Below, one piece after another: positions 50,801 to 59,407 of a stretch of 64,000 bases of DNA. Under the pieces are notes generated by a model, which was not told the origin of the DNA, searched no databases, and worked only from the letters and a program-made list of their open reading frames with translations. The DNA is taken from IMG/VR virus record IMGVR_UViG_3300008117_000025, positions 62,001-126,000 of that record. One strand, written 5' to 3'. Numbering within the stretch: the stretch's first letter is position 1; each line of letters starts with the position of its first letter. A program made the translations under genes and the position numbers. Source of the stretch: a virus.

Positions 50801-53800
50801 CATTTTGAAATAATACAACACCTATATTAATTAATGTATCAAACTGTCCATTACTAAAAGGAGTTCCTTGTTGGAAGATATTACCAGTCGAATCAACAGC
50901 AACAAAAGCTTGTTGGTAAGATGCTGTTAAAGGAGCAATACTAGCTGATAAATTGCCCCAGTTAAGGTATTGAATTGTTGGGTAAGGATTATCATTTAAA
51001 CTTGCATTTAAATCAACAATAATACCACTACCACTACTAATATTATATGTAGTAGATCCTGTAGCAGCTGTTATTACACCACCATTTAATAATCCAGTAT
51101 ATAAATTACCTTCTAACCAACGTAAACGAGTTGTATTAGAATATCCTCCTCCATTCTGAGAAAAATATAAGTCATTTGTAGATCCACTTACATAAATGTA
51201 AGAGGCAGATATTGAAGTATCTATATTTGTTGTTACAGGATCAAATCTATGATAACCTGATTGCCTAATATCACCATATATTTGTACTGATGCTGTTGCA
51301 GCTCCCGGTCCACTAGATCCAGAAATAGTAATACTACCTGATAATGAAGTATTTCCAAGTAATATATTGTTACCTATTTGGGTAGTAGAACCACTTACTA
51401 GGAAACTGCCTGTTATAGTTTGAATACCAATAAAAGTATTTGAACCGCTTGTATTTAATGAACCAGTTAATTTATAAGAGCCAATTAATTCTTTAGAATT
51501 AACCCAAACACTACCACTCTTTATAAATAAATCACCATATGATGAAGTAGTTGTACTATCAACTACATCATGTAATTCTCCTAATTCATATCCATTATCA
51601 ATCTTAATGTAGATTGAACCTACATTATTATCTATTCTTTCAGCATATCCTAATCTTACACCATGAAGTGGTGCTACAGGAGGAGTTTGAGTGAATTGAC
51701 CCGCTGAGCTACTTAAAAATATTAATTGACCTCCTACTAATCCTGTTGTATTTAATCCTCTTAAAGTACCTTCTGTTTGTACCCAACCTTCATCACCAGC
51801 GTTAATTGTTTCAGCAATAAAACCTAATGTATTAGCTGAACCTTGTTCAGCAGTTGCTGAAGCTAATTTAACAGCTATTCTATTACCTTGAGAGCCTGAA
51901 ATATATACTACTTGACCTTTAGTTAAGGTTCCACCACTATTATTGTAAACATATTGAAATAAATCTTCACCTATATTTAAAGTTACATTACCTCCAGCTA
52001 ATCCAAATTGTAAAGTACCTTCACCACTATCATATCCTAGTCTACCAAGAGCAGAAGCAAATGAAGCACTAGTATTAAAATCAATGTAATCTACATTAGT
52101 TATAGATCCTGATGTGTAATTTAATGAACCTGAAATATAAACAGATCCTGTTATATACAAAGCACTTCCACTATAAGTTAAATTAGCGGAAGCAGTTGCA
52201 GCATTTACACTACCGTCTGATAATAATATTCTGCCTACAGCAGGATCATATATTGTATTAAAGCCAGTGCCACTTGTGCCGCTAGAACCTGAAGTACCTG
52301 ATGAGCCAGAACTACCTGATGTTCCAGAAGAACCACTTGAACCTGATGTTCCAGATGAGCCACTTGTACCAGAGCTTCCTGATGTTCCTGAAGAACCAGA
52401 ACTACCACTTGTGCCTGAGCTTCCACTTGAACCTGAAGTTCCTGATGAGCCTGAACTTCCTGATGTACCACTTGAACCTGAACTACCACTTGTGCCTGAA
52501 GACCCAGAGGTACCGCTAGTTCCGGATGTACCAGAACTGCCGCTTGTACCAGAAGAACCACTTGTTCCTGAGGAGCCACTTGATCCTGCTGTACCACTTG
52601 TGCCTGAAGAGCCTGCGGTGCCGCTAGTTCCACTAGTAGCAGCTGTATATGAGGTTCCGTTTATAGTAAGGGAACCAGTTATATTTACTGATCCAGTAAA
52701 CTGATGGATATCACTTAATTCATCTCCAAATTTATTACTTCCACTGCTATATATAATAGAGGAAGTTATGTATTGTACATTTAAAGTTTGGGCAGTAATT
52801 GTATTAGTTACAGTTAAAGAACCACTAATAAAAGTACTACCAGTAATATTAAAATTACTATTACTATAAGTTAAATTGACAGAAGCCGTTGCTGCGTTAG
52901 CTGTACCATCTGAAAGTATTACTCTACCTTGAGAAGGAGAATTAATAGTATCAAAGCCTGTACCGCTTGTACCTGAACTTCCAGAAGAACCACTTGATCC
53001 ACTTGAACCTGATGTACCAGATGAACCTGAGGTACCACTAGATCCTGAAGAACCAGATGTACCTGAGCTGCCACTAGAGCCAGATGTTCCGGAGGAGCCG
53101 GAGCTTCCTGATGTGCCTGAAGAGCCAGAACTGCCTGAAGTTCCACTTGAACCCGAAGTACCTGATGATCCAGAGGTACCACTTGAACCACTAGAACCAC
53201 CAGTACCACTAGAGCCGCTTGTACCGGATGAACCAGAAGAACCTGCTGTACCGCTAGATCCTGCTGTACCACTTGTACCAGAAGAGCCTGCTGTACCACT
53301 AGTTCCACTAGTAGCAGCAGTATAAGAGGTACCATTTATAATTAAAGAACCAGTTATATCTACTGATCCGGTAAACTGGTGGGTATCTGTTAATAAAGAA
53401 CCAAATCTAGTTGATCCAGTTACATATTCAGTAGAAGATGTAATTGTTTGAGCGTGAATTGTTTGTGCTGTAAGAGTACCTCTTACTGTAAAATTATCTG
53501 CTGAAGAAGCGGTTGCTGCATTAGAAGCAGATATAATACTATTAGAACCATAAGGACCCCAAACATTAGCTCCTGTTATAAAAGATGCTGTTAATGCATT
53601 TTGTGCCCAACTAGAAGTACCATGTAAAGAACCAGTAATACCATTTAAAACAGTTAGTGAACCACTAATATTTAAAGAACCAGTTAATTCATGTTGATTA
53701 TTAGGATTTAATACTAATTTTTTATTTGCTTCTGTATCAGTACCACCAGCAAAAAACATTACTGGGTGGTTTGAGGCATTACCTATATGTAAGTGGTCTC

Positions 53801-54908
53801 CGGTAGAATATAGGTAAGCATCATTAGCCATACCTATAGCATTAGGTTGACTATAGTTACTACTATTGATACCCATATCAATGTAGTAACTAGATTCATT
53901 TCCTATATCATTAGTAGCAACTATATCAGCAGATGCTGTAGTTCCTGAATTTATATTTTGGATAGAAATTTGTGAGTAGTTATTTACATCTGATTCTGCT
54001 TGGATTAGATTGTATGTATTAGGAGCTGCAGGGGGAGCTACTATTCTTAACGCTGGTAGGGCAGGGCTTGCTGCGGAGCTTGTAGTATCAGTATTAAAAC
54101 TTGTTACACCTTCAGGATGAAACCAAATTTTAGCATTTGCTGTAGTGTCTAAACCACCATTAAATATAACAATTTTTTTATCAGCAGCAGCGTTTCCTAT
54201 ATAAAAGTCGTTTGCTTTAGAGAATAAATAACCATCATTTCCTAAACCAACAAAAAATGGATTATTATATGTACTACTATTAATACCAAAATCAACATAG
54301 TAATTATCTTCATCACCTATATCGTTTGTAACAACAATATCAGTTGATGCTAATGATCCACTACTTATATTTTTAAAGTTAACTTGAGAATAATTATCAG
54401 TATTGCTTCTACCAACAATTAAGTTATATGTTGTATCATCATGAGATACAATCAATAATGTTTCTGGGTTAAACTGGTCAAAAGAGCTAGTATTGATTGC
54501 AACACTACCGCTTTGATTGATAAGAAGTAAAGTAGTATTGCCTGAAGGGTCAGGAACATTATATGTTACTTCAAAAGCTCTCTCAGGATTAATGCTAACA
54601 CTAGCTGTAACACTACCTGTTACTATTCTGGAACTATCTACAACTGGTAGATTAGCTACATATGATGCTGTTAAAGCATAACTTGCGGTACCTAATAATG
54701 AGCCAGTAAATGAGCCTGAAAATGAGCCTGTAAATGCTCCTATTTTAGAGCCAATCGTAACAACTTCTTCACCGCTAGAACCTGACTTTTTCATAAAAGC
54801 CAGACCGTCGTATGTATTTAAAGCAATCTCTCCAAAATCAAGAGAAGAGGTAGTTGGTATTCTACCTGGTACCGCAGAACGGCGTAATTTTAAATATTGA
54901 TTCGACAT
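47835..54908 (-). CDS. giant collagen-like tail fibre, 2357 aa
   Basis: The N-terminus (LKLRRSAVPGRIPTTSSLDF, GEIALNTYDGLAFMKK) is a typical phage fibre attachment domain. The protein then alternates beta modules with three Gly-X-Y blocks of Ser and Thr (about 52.96-53.33, 52.26-52.64 and 48.30-48.65 kb). Each block follows the module ending INGTSYTAATSG and leads into TGFNTI..P..GRILLSDGT. Between blocks 2 and 3 lie two related long domains, each with a QSEQ/QSQN-F-RAFGPLKISGF segment. It is likely a long tail fibre trimer. The C-terminus has a beta domain ending IATAYGETN. Palindromes and an ATATTTAT element lie in its leader. Confidence 0.85.
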   Translation of the reverse strand: MSNQYLKLRRSAVPGRIPTTSSLDFGEIALNTYDGLAFMKKSGSSGEEVVTIGSKIGAFTGSFSGSFTGSLLGTASYALTASYVANLPVVDSSRIVTGSVTASVSINPERAFEVTYNVPDPSGNTTLLLINQSGSVAINTSSFDQFNPETLLIVSHDDTTYNLIVGRSNTDNYSQVNFKNISSGSLASTDIVVTNDIGDEDNYYVDFGINSSTYNNPFFVGLGNDGYLFSKANDFYIGNAAADKKIVIFNGGLDTTANAKIWFHPEGVTSFNTDTTSSAASPALPALRIVAPPAAPNTYNLIQAESDVNNYSQISIQNINSGTTASADIVATNDIGNESSYYIDMGINSSNYSQPNAIGMANDAYLYSTGDHLHIGNASNHPVMFFAGGTDTEANKKLVLNPNNQHELTGSLNISGSLTVLNGITGSLHGTSSWAQNALTASFITGANVWGPYGSNSIISASNAATASSADNFTVRGTLTAQTIHAQTITSSTEYVTGSTRFGSLLTDTHQFTGSVDITGSLIINGTSYTAATSGTSGTAGSSGTSGTAGSSGTAGSSGSSGTSGSSGTGGSSGSSGTSGSSGTSGSSGTSGSSGSSGTSGSSGSSGTSGSSGSSGTSGSSGSSGTSGSSGTSGSSGSSGSSGSSGTSGTGFDTINSPSQGRVILSDGTANAATASVNLTYSNSNFNITGSTFISGSLTVTNTITAQTLNVQYITSSIIYSSGSNKFGDELSDIHQFTGSVNITGSLTINGTSYTAATSGTSGTAGSSGTSGTAGSSGSSGTSGSSGTSGSSGTSGTSGTSGSSGTSGSSGSSGTSGSSGSSGTSGSSGSSGTSGSSGSSGTSGSSGTSGSSGTSGSSGSSGTSGSSGSSGTSGSSGTSGTGFNTIYDPAVGRILLSDGSVNAATASANLTYSGSALYITGSVYISGSLNYTSGSITNVDYIDFNTSASFASALGRLGYDSGEGTLQFGLAGGNVTLNIGEDLFQYVYNNSGGTLTKGQVVYISGSQGNRIAVKLASATAEQGSANTLGFIAETINAGDEGWVQTEGTLRGLNTTGLVGGQLIFLSSSAGQFTQTPPVAPLHGVRLGYAERIDNNVGSIYIKIDNGYELGELHDVVDSTTTSSYGDLFIKSGSVWVNSKELIGSYKLTGSLNTSGSNTFIGIQTITGSFLVSGSTTQIGNNILLGNTSLSGSITISGSSGPGAATASVQIYGDIRQSGYHRFDPVTTNIDTSISASYIYVSGSTNDLYFSQNGGGYSNTTRLRWLEGNLYTGLLNGGVITAATGSTTYNISSGSGIIVDLNASLNDNPYPTIQYLNWGNLSASIAPLTASYQQAFVAVDSTGNIFQQGTPFSNGQFDTLINIGVVLFQNGSTINAVKTQPSVAYGFEQSQNIFNRAFGPLKLSGFTLTPSGSSTGGLVVGSGTAYSPGSNYTIDPNEPSYAVDSGTSISKIYRYYQSGSTWVYQTNGGAGFTSIDPTQYSNNGTLTAVPPPANLNWTIQRVFWFPNSVAKAIVVYYGNAYYGSESEAIANINIEPFVEAPNTAANAIYLGAVIINGSGVFTNANDFTIVPGGLFRSVGGSGGGGSVITTRLVDLSDVMISGPTDGQALVYNSTSTKWENESYISASISGNAATATTASFASTASSANIFAIRNYLELKPGTDPGGSNVSSSYFFVTSSLDDTIPNLHYRNNSALWETHWLEERTDTGIVWGGVTTFSGSILYVTPGAGLIIDHNAITSSHNSTNPTYVQFGPITASAQYITSSQVTYLLIDSNGSLIQQTSPFTPQQYNEQFPLGYIFNLTTSSISSFADARVTTYGQSEQSNQFVRAFGPLKISGFDITPQTSSLRISIASGQAYRYGGFYSQNPTSPSIYDSTTIATGSLVRVYRDPGVTGGYRAATNAGVPYTVIDPTKYDNGSGTLQTVSASQWTIQRVFQGVVNNLSYVYYGQNVYDNLSTALQSITTEEFVESPTSQLALPFIGYIIAKGDTTDLSDTANNKIIQAGLFRNTAGSSGGGGAAVTNLNDLGDVTISSPSTGQALVYNAGLWVNGIPASASYAATSSFSNNFIVSGSLDISGSLTINGTSYTAATSGTSGTSGTSGTTGTSGTSGTTGTSGTAGTSGSSGTSGSSGTSGSSGTSGQNGSSGTSGSSGTSGQNGSSGTSGTSGSSGTSGTSGSSGTSGSSGTSGSSGTSGSTGTSGSSGTAGTGFNTINSPATGRILLSDGTVNAATASVSMSFTGGILNVTSSIIATNFTGSLLGTASFATTASYALNAGVSGLKTKAGSVAAGSFAGNPRKSTITFAAAFADANYAVVITGEDSRTWTVESKVSGSFVINANSNVGLAGTTYWIATAYGETN
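48295..48650 (-). repeat. Gly-X-Y block 3 of the giant fibre
   Basis: About 115 residues with Gly at every third position, mainly GTS, GSS and GQN triplets. It lies near the C-terminus of the giant fibre and is the block most like the one in the 571-residue fibre. Confidence 0.8.
52260..52640 (-). repeat. Gly-X-Y block 2 of the giant fibre
   Basis: About 125 residues of GSS and GTS triplets without Gln or Asn, between the INGTSYTAATSG module and GTGFNTIYDPAVGR. Confidence 0.8.
52960..53325 (-). repeat. Gly-X-Y block 1 of the giant fibre
   Basis: About 120 residues of GSS, GTS and GTA triplets, nearest the N-terminus, leading into GTGFDTINSPSQGR. Confidence 0.8.
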
Positions 54909-54911
54909 GTC

Positions 54912-54951
54912 TTAGTATATACTAACGGTAAAAGCTATATATATAGCCGTT
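54912..54951 (-). promoter_or_regulatory. paired palindromes in the giant fibre leader
   Basis: Two perfect 14-bp palindromes occur within 36 bases: 54912-54925 (TTAGTATATACTAA) and 54934-54947 (GCTATATATATAGC). The second is further framed by inverted AACGG/CCGTT at 54924-54928 and 54947-54951. They lie between the ATATTTAT element and the start codon, a natural place for an operator or an RNA structure controlling fibre synthesis. Confidence 0.5.
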
Positions 54952-54952
54952 A

Positions 54953-54960
54953 ATAAATAT
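54953..54960 (-). promoter_or_regulatory. ATATTTAT element before the giant fibre
   Basis: The copy lies 44 bases before the ATG at 54908, just upstream of the paired palindromes. Confidence 0.45.
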
Positions 54961-55175
54961 TAATAGTCGCCTAAATCTACAGTAAAGAAACTACCACTAT
55001 CACCAAATGTATCAATATTTTGAATTGTAAGTGAACCTGTAGTAGTTGGAGTTGAAGTAACAATAGCAGAACCAGATATAATTAAAGCATTATTCTCACC
55101 ACTAATAGTAAGTTGATTTGAACCACTATCATAGGACATATTAGATAATACTTGTTTTAGTTTTAAATGTGCCAT
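54960..55175 (-). CDS. small fibre-type protein, 71 aa
   Basis: A 71-residue Ser/Thr-rich beta protein (MAHLKLKQVLSNMSYDSGSN, then SLTIQNIDTFGDSGSFF). Its composition is like the fibre modules that follow. It begins one base after the stop of the tail completion-like gene. It may be a fibre attachment or cap protein; no named family. Confidence 0.6.
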   Translation of the reverse strand: MAHLKLKQVLSNMSYDSGSNQLTISGENNALIISGSAIVTSTPTTTGSLTIQNIDTFGDSGSFFTVDLGDY

Positions 55176-56447
55176 TTATACAAATTTACCTATTGCTAGA
55201 ATTTGATCTGCTACTCCTCCGTCATTACTAAATGTAATTGGTTCTCCTCCTACTCCTAACTGAGCTGGGTCTATAGTTAATGTGCAGGTTCCATCTCCAT
55301 TATCAGCAAAGCTAACTATAGAAGAAGAATCTATTAATTGACCATTTAAAAAGAAAGTAAAATTAGAAACAGTAGTTGCCGGTAAAGGAGAAGGTGCTGT
55401 TAAGAAAGAAGTATTAAAGGTTGCTGTGGAGTCAGTAAAAGATACAGCATACTCTGTTTTATTTGCTAATAAATAATTAGATAAATTCTCGGGGATAGTG
55501 ATTTGAGAATTAACATTCACATTGTAAGAATCAGCAAATGAAGTACCACCCATAGCTGTTTTTGGTGCTGATTTTCCTCCTGCTATTGATATTTCAGAAC
55601 TACTATCAGTTTCAAATGTAAATTTAATTTGAGCAGGAGAATAATGGATATTTGTATCTGATAGATGTTGATTAATAGAGTCTGCTATTAAATATCCATT
55701 TACTTTTAAGCTAACTGTAGTAGATGATATTCTATCTTCACCTGTATTAATAATATTTGTTATACCAAATGAATCTAATGATGTTCTAAATTGCCATCTA
55801 TTAGCATCACCCCAATATGAATCAGAAGCATATTCAATTGCTTCAATTAATTTATTGTTCTGTTCAACGTAGTTTGTTAATAAAACACAGTCATATGATA
55901 TAGTAACATAATCAGGAACTACAGAAACGTAAAATTGTTTTGATGGTGTTCTATTTGTTAAAACAGAAAATTGATCATATTGGTTTCTTTGATTATATCT
56001 AGTTTCAAAAGTTTGAAATAAAGAAGCTAAGTTACCATCTATTTTATTACCTAATGTTCTATTTTTTTCAACATTTGTTCTTTTAAACATTATAAGGGGA
56101 AAAACAGCTTTTCCATTAGTATCTCTGTAATATCCGTCAGCTTGAACTGATTGCCAGCGCTCAGGAGAACCATACATTACTTGAACAGCTATTCTATTTC
56201 CATCTTGTACTATTGTTGGTTTAATAACATTTTGAAAATAATGCATTAATGCATAATCAATATCCTCTAAACCAATAGCAATATCCTTTATCTTATCAGT
56301 TTTACGAGTAGTATTTAATGCTCTGTTTTCACGATGAGTAAATACATTTTGACTAATCGGTTTACCCTGATTAAGAAAAGGAGTAATAGTATCTTGTACT
56401 ATTTCTGCTTGGTTTTTTGGTATTGGTTTTCTATCTCTAGTAGCCAT
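55176..56447 (-). CDS. putative tail sheath stabiliser/neck protein, gp15-like
   Basis: This 423-residue protein contains IKDIAIGLEDIDYALMHYFQ (about residue 53), VQVMYGSPERWQSVQADGYY and FPLIMFKRTNVEKNR, blocks I associate with the tail completion or proximal sheath stabiliser of T4-like phages. The C-terminal ~140 residues form a beta-rich extension (TIPENLSNYLLANKTEYAVS). It comes after the neck genes and before the fibres, which fits a gp15-like role. The assignment is moderate. Confidence 0.62.
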   Translation of the reverse strand: MATRDRKPIPKNQAEIVQDTITPFLNQGKPISQNVFTHRENRALNTTRKTDKIKDIAIGLEDIDYALMHYFQNVIKPTIVQDGNRIAVQVMYGSPERWQSVQADGYYRDTNGKAVFPLIMFKRTNVEKNRTLGNKIDGNLASLFQTFETRYNQRNQYDQFSVLTNRTPSKQFYVSVVPDYVTISYDCVLLTNYVEQNNKLIEAIEYASDSYWGDANRWQFRTSLDSFGITNIINTGEDRISSTTVSLKVNGYLIADSINQHLSDTNIHYSPAQIKFTFETDSSSEISIAGGKSAPKTAMGGTSFADSYNVNVNSQITIPENLSNYLLANKTEYAVSFTDSTATFNTSFLTAPSPLPATTVSNFTFFLNGQLIDSSSIVSFADNGDGTCTLTIDPAQLGVGGEPITFSNDGGVADQILAIGKFV

Positions 56448-56827
56448 TATATTCTACCTCTTTTTTTAAGGTCGATTAACTTATCAAGAGCAGTCATTGC
56501 TCTAAATAATTTATTATGAAGACTATTTATTTCTTTTGCTACTGCTTTAATATCAGGATCAGGAGAAAAAGTAAATACATCAAATTCTTTTTTATTTTGA
56601 ATAATGTCTCTTTTAACCTGATCCATCTTAGGTAAATTAATTACCTGAGAAGCACTAGTAATTTCAGGGCGACTAGGATCAATAGGGATCATAATAGATC
56701 CTTTTGTAAATAATTCATCACGCTCTTCAGGAGTTAAATCAGCAATAGTAAGTTCTCTGCCTGATGGCTTATCAGCGTAAATTTTTTTTGGTTTCTCTAG
56801 TTCTTTTAAAATATCTATTAATTTCAT
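56447..56827 (-). CDS. hypothetical neck-region protein, 126 aa
   Basis: A 126-residue protein starting MKLIDILKELEKPKKIYADKP, with a polar middle and a C-terminal helix (residues 92-122) rich in Leu and Lys. It shares one base with the gp15-like gene downstream and lies five bases after the preceding gene. The MKLIDILKEL beginning resembles short N-terminal helices seen in prohead-region proteins of these phages, but its role is unknown. Confidence 0.6.
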   Translation of the reverse strand: MKLIDILKELEKPKKIYADKPSGRELTIADLTPEERDELFTKGSIMIPIDPSRPEITSASQVINLPKMDQVKRDIIQNKKEFDVFTFSPDPDIKAVAKEINSLHNKLFRAMTALDKLIDLKKRGRI

Positions 56828-56832
56828 AATAA

Positions 56833-57174
56833 TTAGTATGATCCTACTTTAATAATTGTTGGGTATCTAGGTATAAACTGCAACAAACCAGGAACTTTAT
56901 TTTTAGTTACAGCGTCTATACCAATTTCTTTAATTGATGTCTTTGCATCTCCTCTACCAATATATTTTATTTTAAGTAAAGAATATTCGTATTTGTCAGT
57001 TGCTTTAGCATTTAAAAAGTCACTTTGTTCAATAGTAACAACAACTACACCACTTAATGCTCTAATCTCATTATAAACTTCTACTTTATTTTGATCAGCA
57101 GCTGTTTTAATAAGTACATCACATCTAAAAATTGTGATACCTTCGTTTAATAATATTTTACCTAATAATCCCAT
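56833..57174 (-). CDS. hypothetical neck-region protein, 113 aa
   Basis: A 113-residue basic protein with an alternating alpha-beta pattern (TIFRCDVLIKTAADQNKVEV, ALSGVVVVTIEQSDF, YEYSLLKIKYIG), which looks like a ferredoxin-like fold. It shares one base with the upstream neck gene. It could be a small connector protein; I cannot name a family. Confidence 0.58.
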   Translation of the reverse strand: MGLLGKILLNEGITIFRCDVLIKTAADQNKVEVYNEIRALSGVVVVTIEQSDFLNAKATDKYEYSLLKIKYIGRGDAKTSIKEIGIDAVTKNKVPGLLQFIPRYPTIIKVGSY

Positions 57175-57785
57175 TAGCTATATTGAATTAAGTTAAGTCT
57201 TGTTGTTCTTGTTAAATGAGCACTTAAAGTAAATAATACAATTTGTCCTGGGGTTCCTAAGGAAGATCCTGCTCCTGTTCCTCCAGGTATTGTTATAAAT
57301 GATCTATCTACAGTAAATACTTCATAATATTTTTCTTGATCAGTTATTATATCACCTACTTCAGGAATAAAATCTAACTCTACTAATGCTATTTTTGATA
57401 TAGTAACTTTTATAGTTTGGTTTACATCAGGACCAAATTCAGTATCAGTATAAGCAAATTCACCTCTATCAATTAAACACCTTACTTCAACAGGAGGGTA
57501 ATACCATTTTTCTGTTGATTCACCATACATATTTACTTTAGTCTTATATAAATCAATTTTAAAATATCCAACTTTTTGGTTTGAATATTTTATAGCAGCA
57601 TCCGCTGCTTCATCAGGATATGTGTTAGGTCCACCACCTAATCCTGCACTTCCAGTTGGTGGTTGTGGAGGTGTAGTCGGTGCCCCTGGTTTGGTTGCTG
57701 AGGCAGTTGGAGCAGAATTTGGGAAATCTGCTAAATCACAGTCTCCTAGATTTATATATCGTTGTACTCCTCTAAACTGCTTCAT
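57174..57785 (-). CDS. neck protein, gp14-like
   Basis: A 203-residue protein with a Pro/Ala/Thr-rich, probably disordered region (residues 25-50) near the N-terminus. It then has IDLYKTKVNMYGESTEKWYY and CLIDRGEFAYTDTEFGPDVN, blocks that resemble T4-like neck proteins. The C-terminal part includes LDFIPEVGDIITDQEKYYEV, a beta-barrel type. It overlaps neighbours on both sides by one base. The proline-rich stretch is a notable addition. It probably joins the head to the tail. Confidence 0.68.
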   Translation of the reverse strand: MKQFRGVQRYINLGDCDLADFPNSAPTASATKPGAPTTPPQPPTGSAGLGGGPNTYPDEAADAAIKYSNQKVGYFKIDLYKTKVNMYGESTEKWYYPPVEVRCLIDRGEFAYTDTEFGPDVNQTIKVTISKIALVELDFIPEVGDIITDQEKYYEVFTVDRSFITIPGGTGAGSSLGTPGQIVLFTLSAHLTRTTRLNLIQYS

Positions 57786-59407
57786 TAGAAAACATATATT
57801 GGTAAAGGAATTTGTTGTAATGTATCACGCTGGAATTGAGATTCTTGTTGCTTGCGCTCTAATTGTCCTTTACGTGACGTTTCATTTAACATTTCCTTTA
57901 ACTCAGTTATTAATTGTTCTTTTTCTGTTCTAGAATCAGCTACTAATTCAGATCCTTGAAGTGAACCTACACCTTGAACATTTACATTTGCAAATTGAAT
58001 ACGAATGTGTGCTTCAATTTCACGACACAATGCTAAGGTATATTTAAAAATCCAAGTTCTACCTACAGTATTAATTTTAGCATAAATTGGATTACGATAA
58101 GGAACATTCATAATGTCTGTTACAACATTGTTTCTAGTATCCTTGATAACACTAAATTTATCACTTATAGTAACATATTCAAAAAATAAATTCTTATCCA
58201 TTGTAGGGATAGGAAATATTTTTAATTTATTATTTACTAAATTAAATGAATAAGCTGATTTTCTTATTTGATCATTAAATTCAATTGCTTGGATTTTTTG
58301 TACATCAAAATGAATTGGCATTAATAGGAAATTAACACCAGGAGAAAATTGACCAAATCCAAAAGTCTCAAGTAATGATTGTATACCAGTACCTGTACCT
58401 GCATATGGATCAAAGTAACGAACGATTGCAGGGGGTTCTTCATAAAATATTCTTCTAATTTCAATTCTATCACCAGGATCTAATGATGCTGAAGCTGCAG
58501 CCCATACATTTAAATCGTAATCTTGAACTCCCATAGACATTGAAACAGAACCAGTTAATACAGTGTATTTTCCTCCTACTCCTGTTTCTGATGCATAATC
58601 TTCAGCAATAGTAGTTGTTAATGTAGCAAGATTATTGCTTAATATTTTATTATTTAATTCTGGTTCTAGGCTATCTTGAATATAAATTGTTGGAATTGTA
58701 TTTCCTCCAAATATAGGGGATCCACCTGCTATATTATAGTCTGAGGTGAAAACATATACATAACTTTCCCCAGGAGTAATAACTCCATCTACTGTTGGTC
58801 CTCCCAATCTATTTAATTGATTATAGACAAAAGCACTTAAATCAATAATATTCCCTGAAACAGAGTCAGTGTATTCAGTTGCAAATGTAATTGATTTTAC
58901 ATAGTCTTTATTGGGTAAAACAAAATCAGAAACAGATGCAGAAATAATATACACATTACCATCATCAACTGATTGAGAGAAAGTTGCATTATATTCAATA
59001 TCGGCTTGAGTGGCCCATCTAGGTCCTGACCAATTTACAGGTGAGTTTATATCAATGCTATCAACATAAGTAACAGTAGCGTTATTAAGTTGAGCTGATG
59101 GAGATCCCTCCATGTTAAGGTACTGGTCTCTAATTTTATATTGGTAAACTAGATTACCATAAGTAGTAACTGCTTCTTCAAAAGCAGCATATACTGTTAA
59201 GTCAGAAATATTAAGTTGTGTATTACCTAATCCACTAGCGCCTAAACGTTGTGCAACAAAACGTGCACAGTTTTTAGCATCACGAACAAACTCAGGATCG
59301 TTATCGTAATATTCAAATGGTGTATTACATTTAACAGGATTTAAATACGATGTATCACCGTAATATTCATCCCACAGTCTTTTTAGATTGATTGCTTTTG
59401 CGGCCAT
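57785..59407 (-). CDS. putative neck/head completion protein, gp13-like
   Basis: A 540-residue protein. Helical N-terminus: KRLWDEYYGDTSYLNPVKCN and DLTVYAAFEEAVTTYGNLVY (about residue 70). The middle (150-300) is a Ser/Thr-rich beta insertion, and the C-terminus (residues 495-530) is a charged helical tail rich in Gln and Lys. Position right after the PhoH-like gene and before the gp14-like gene suggests a T4 gp13-type neck or portal-end protein, though it is longer than the T4 one. It overlaps the PhoH gene by 41 bases. Confidence 0.6.
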   Translation of the reverse strand: MAAKAINLKRLWDEYYGDTSYLNPVKCNTPFEYYDNDPEFVRDAKNCARFVAQRLGASGLGNTQLNISDLTVYAAFEEAVTTYGNLVYQYKIRDQYLNMEGSPSAQLNNATVTYVDSIDINSPVNWSGPRWATQADIEYNATFSQSVDDGNVYIISASVSDFVLPNKDYVKSITFATEYTDSVSGNIIDLSAFVYNQLNRLGGPTVDGVITPGESYVYVFTSDYNIAGGSPIFGGNTIPTIYIQDSLEPELNNKILSNNLATLTTTIAEDYASETGVGGKYTVLTGSVSMSMGVQDYDLNVWAAASASLDPGDRIEIRRIFYEEPPAIVRYFDPYAGTGTGIQSLLETFGFGQFSPGVNFLLMPIHFDVQKIQAIEFNDQIRKSAYSFNLVNNKLKIFPIPTMDKNLFFEYVTISDKFSVIKDTRNNVVTDIMNVPYRNPIYAKINTVGRTWIFKYTLALCREIEAHIRIQFANVNVQGVGSLQGSELVADSRTEKEQLITELKEMLNETSRKGQLERKQQESQFQRDTLQQIPLPIYVF

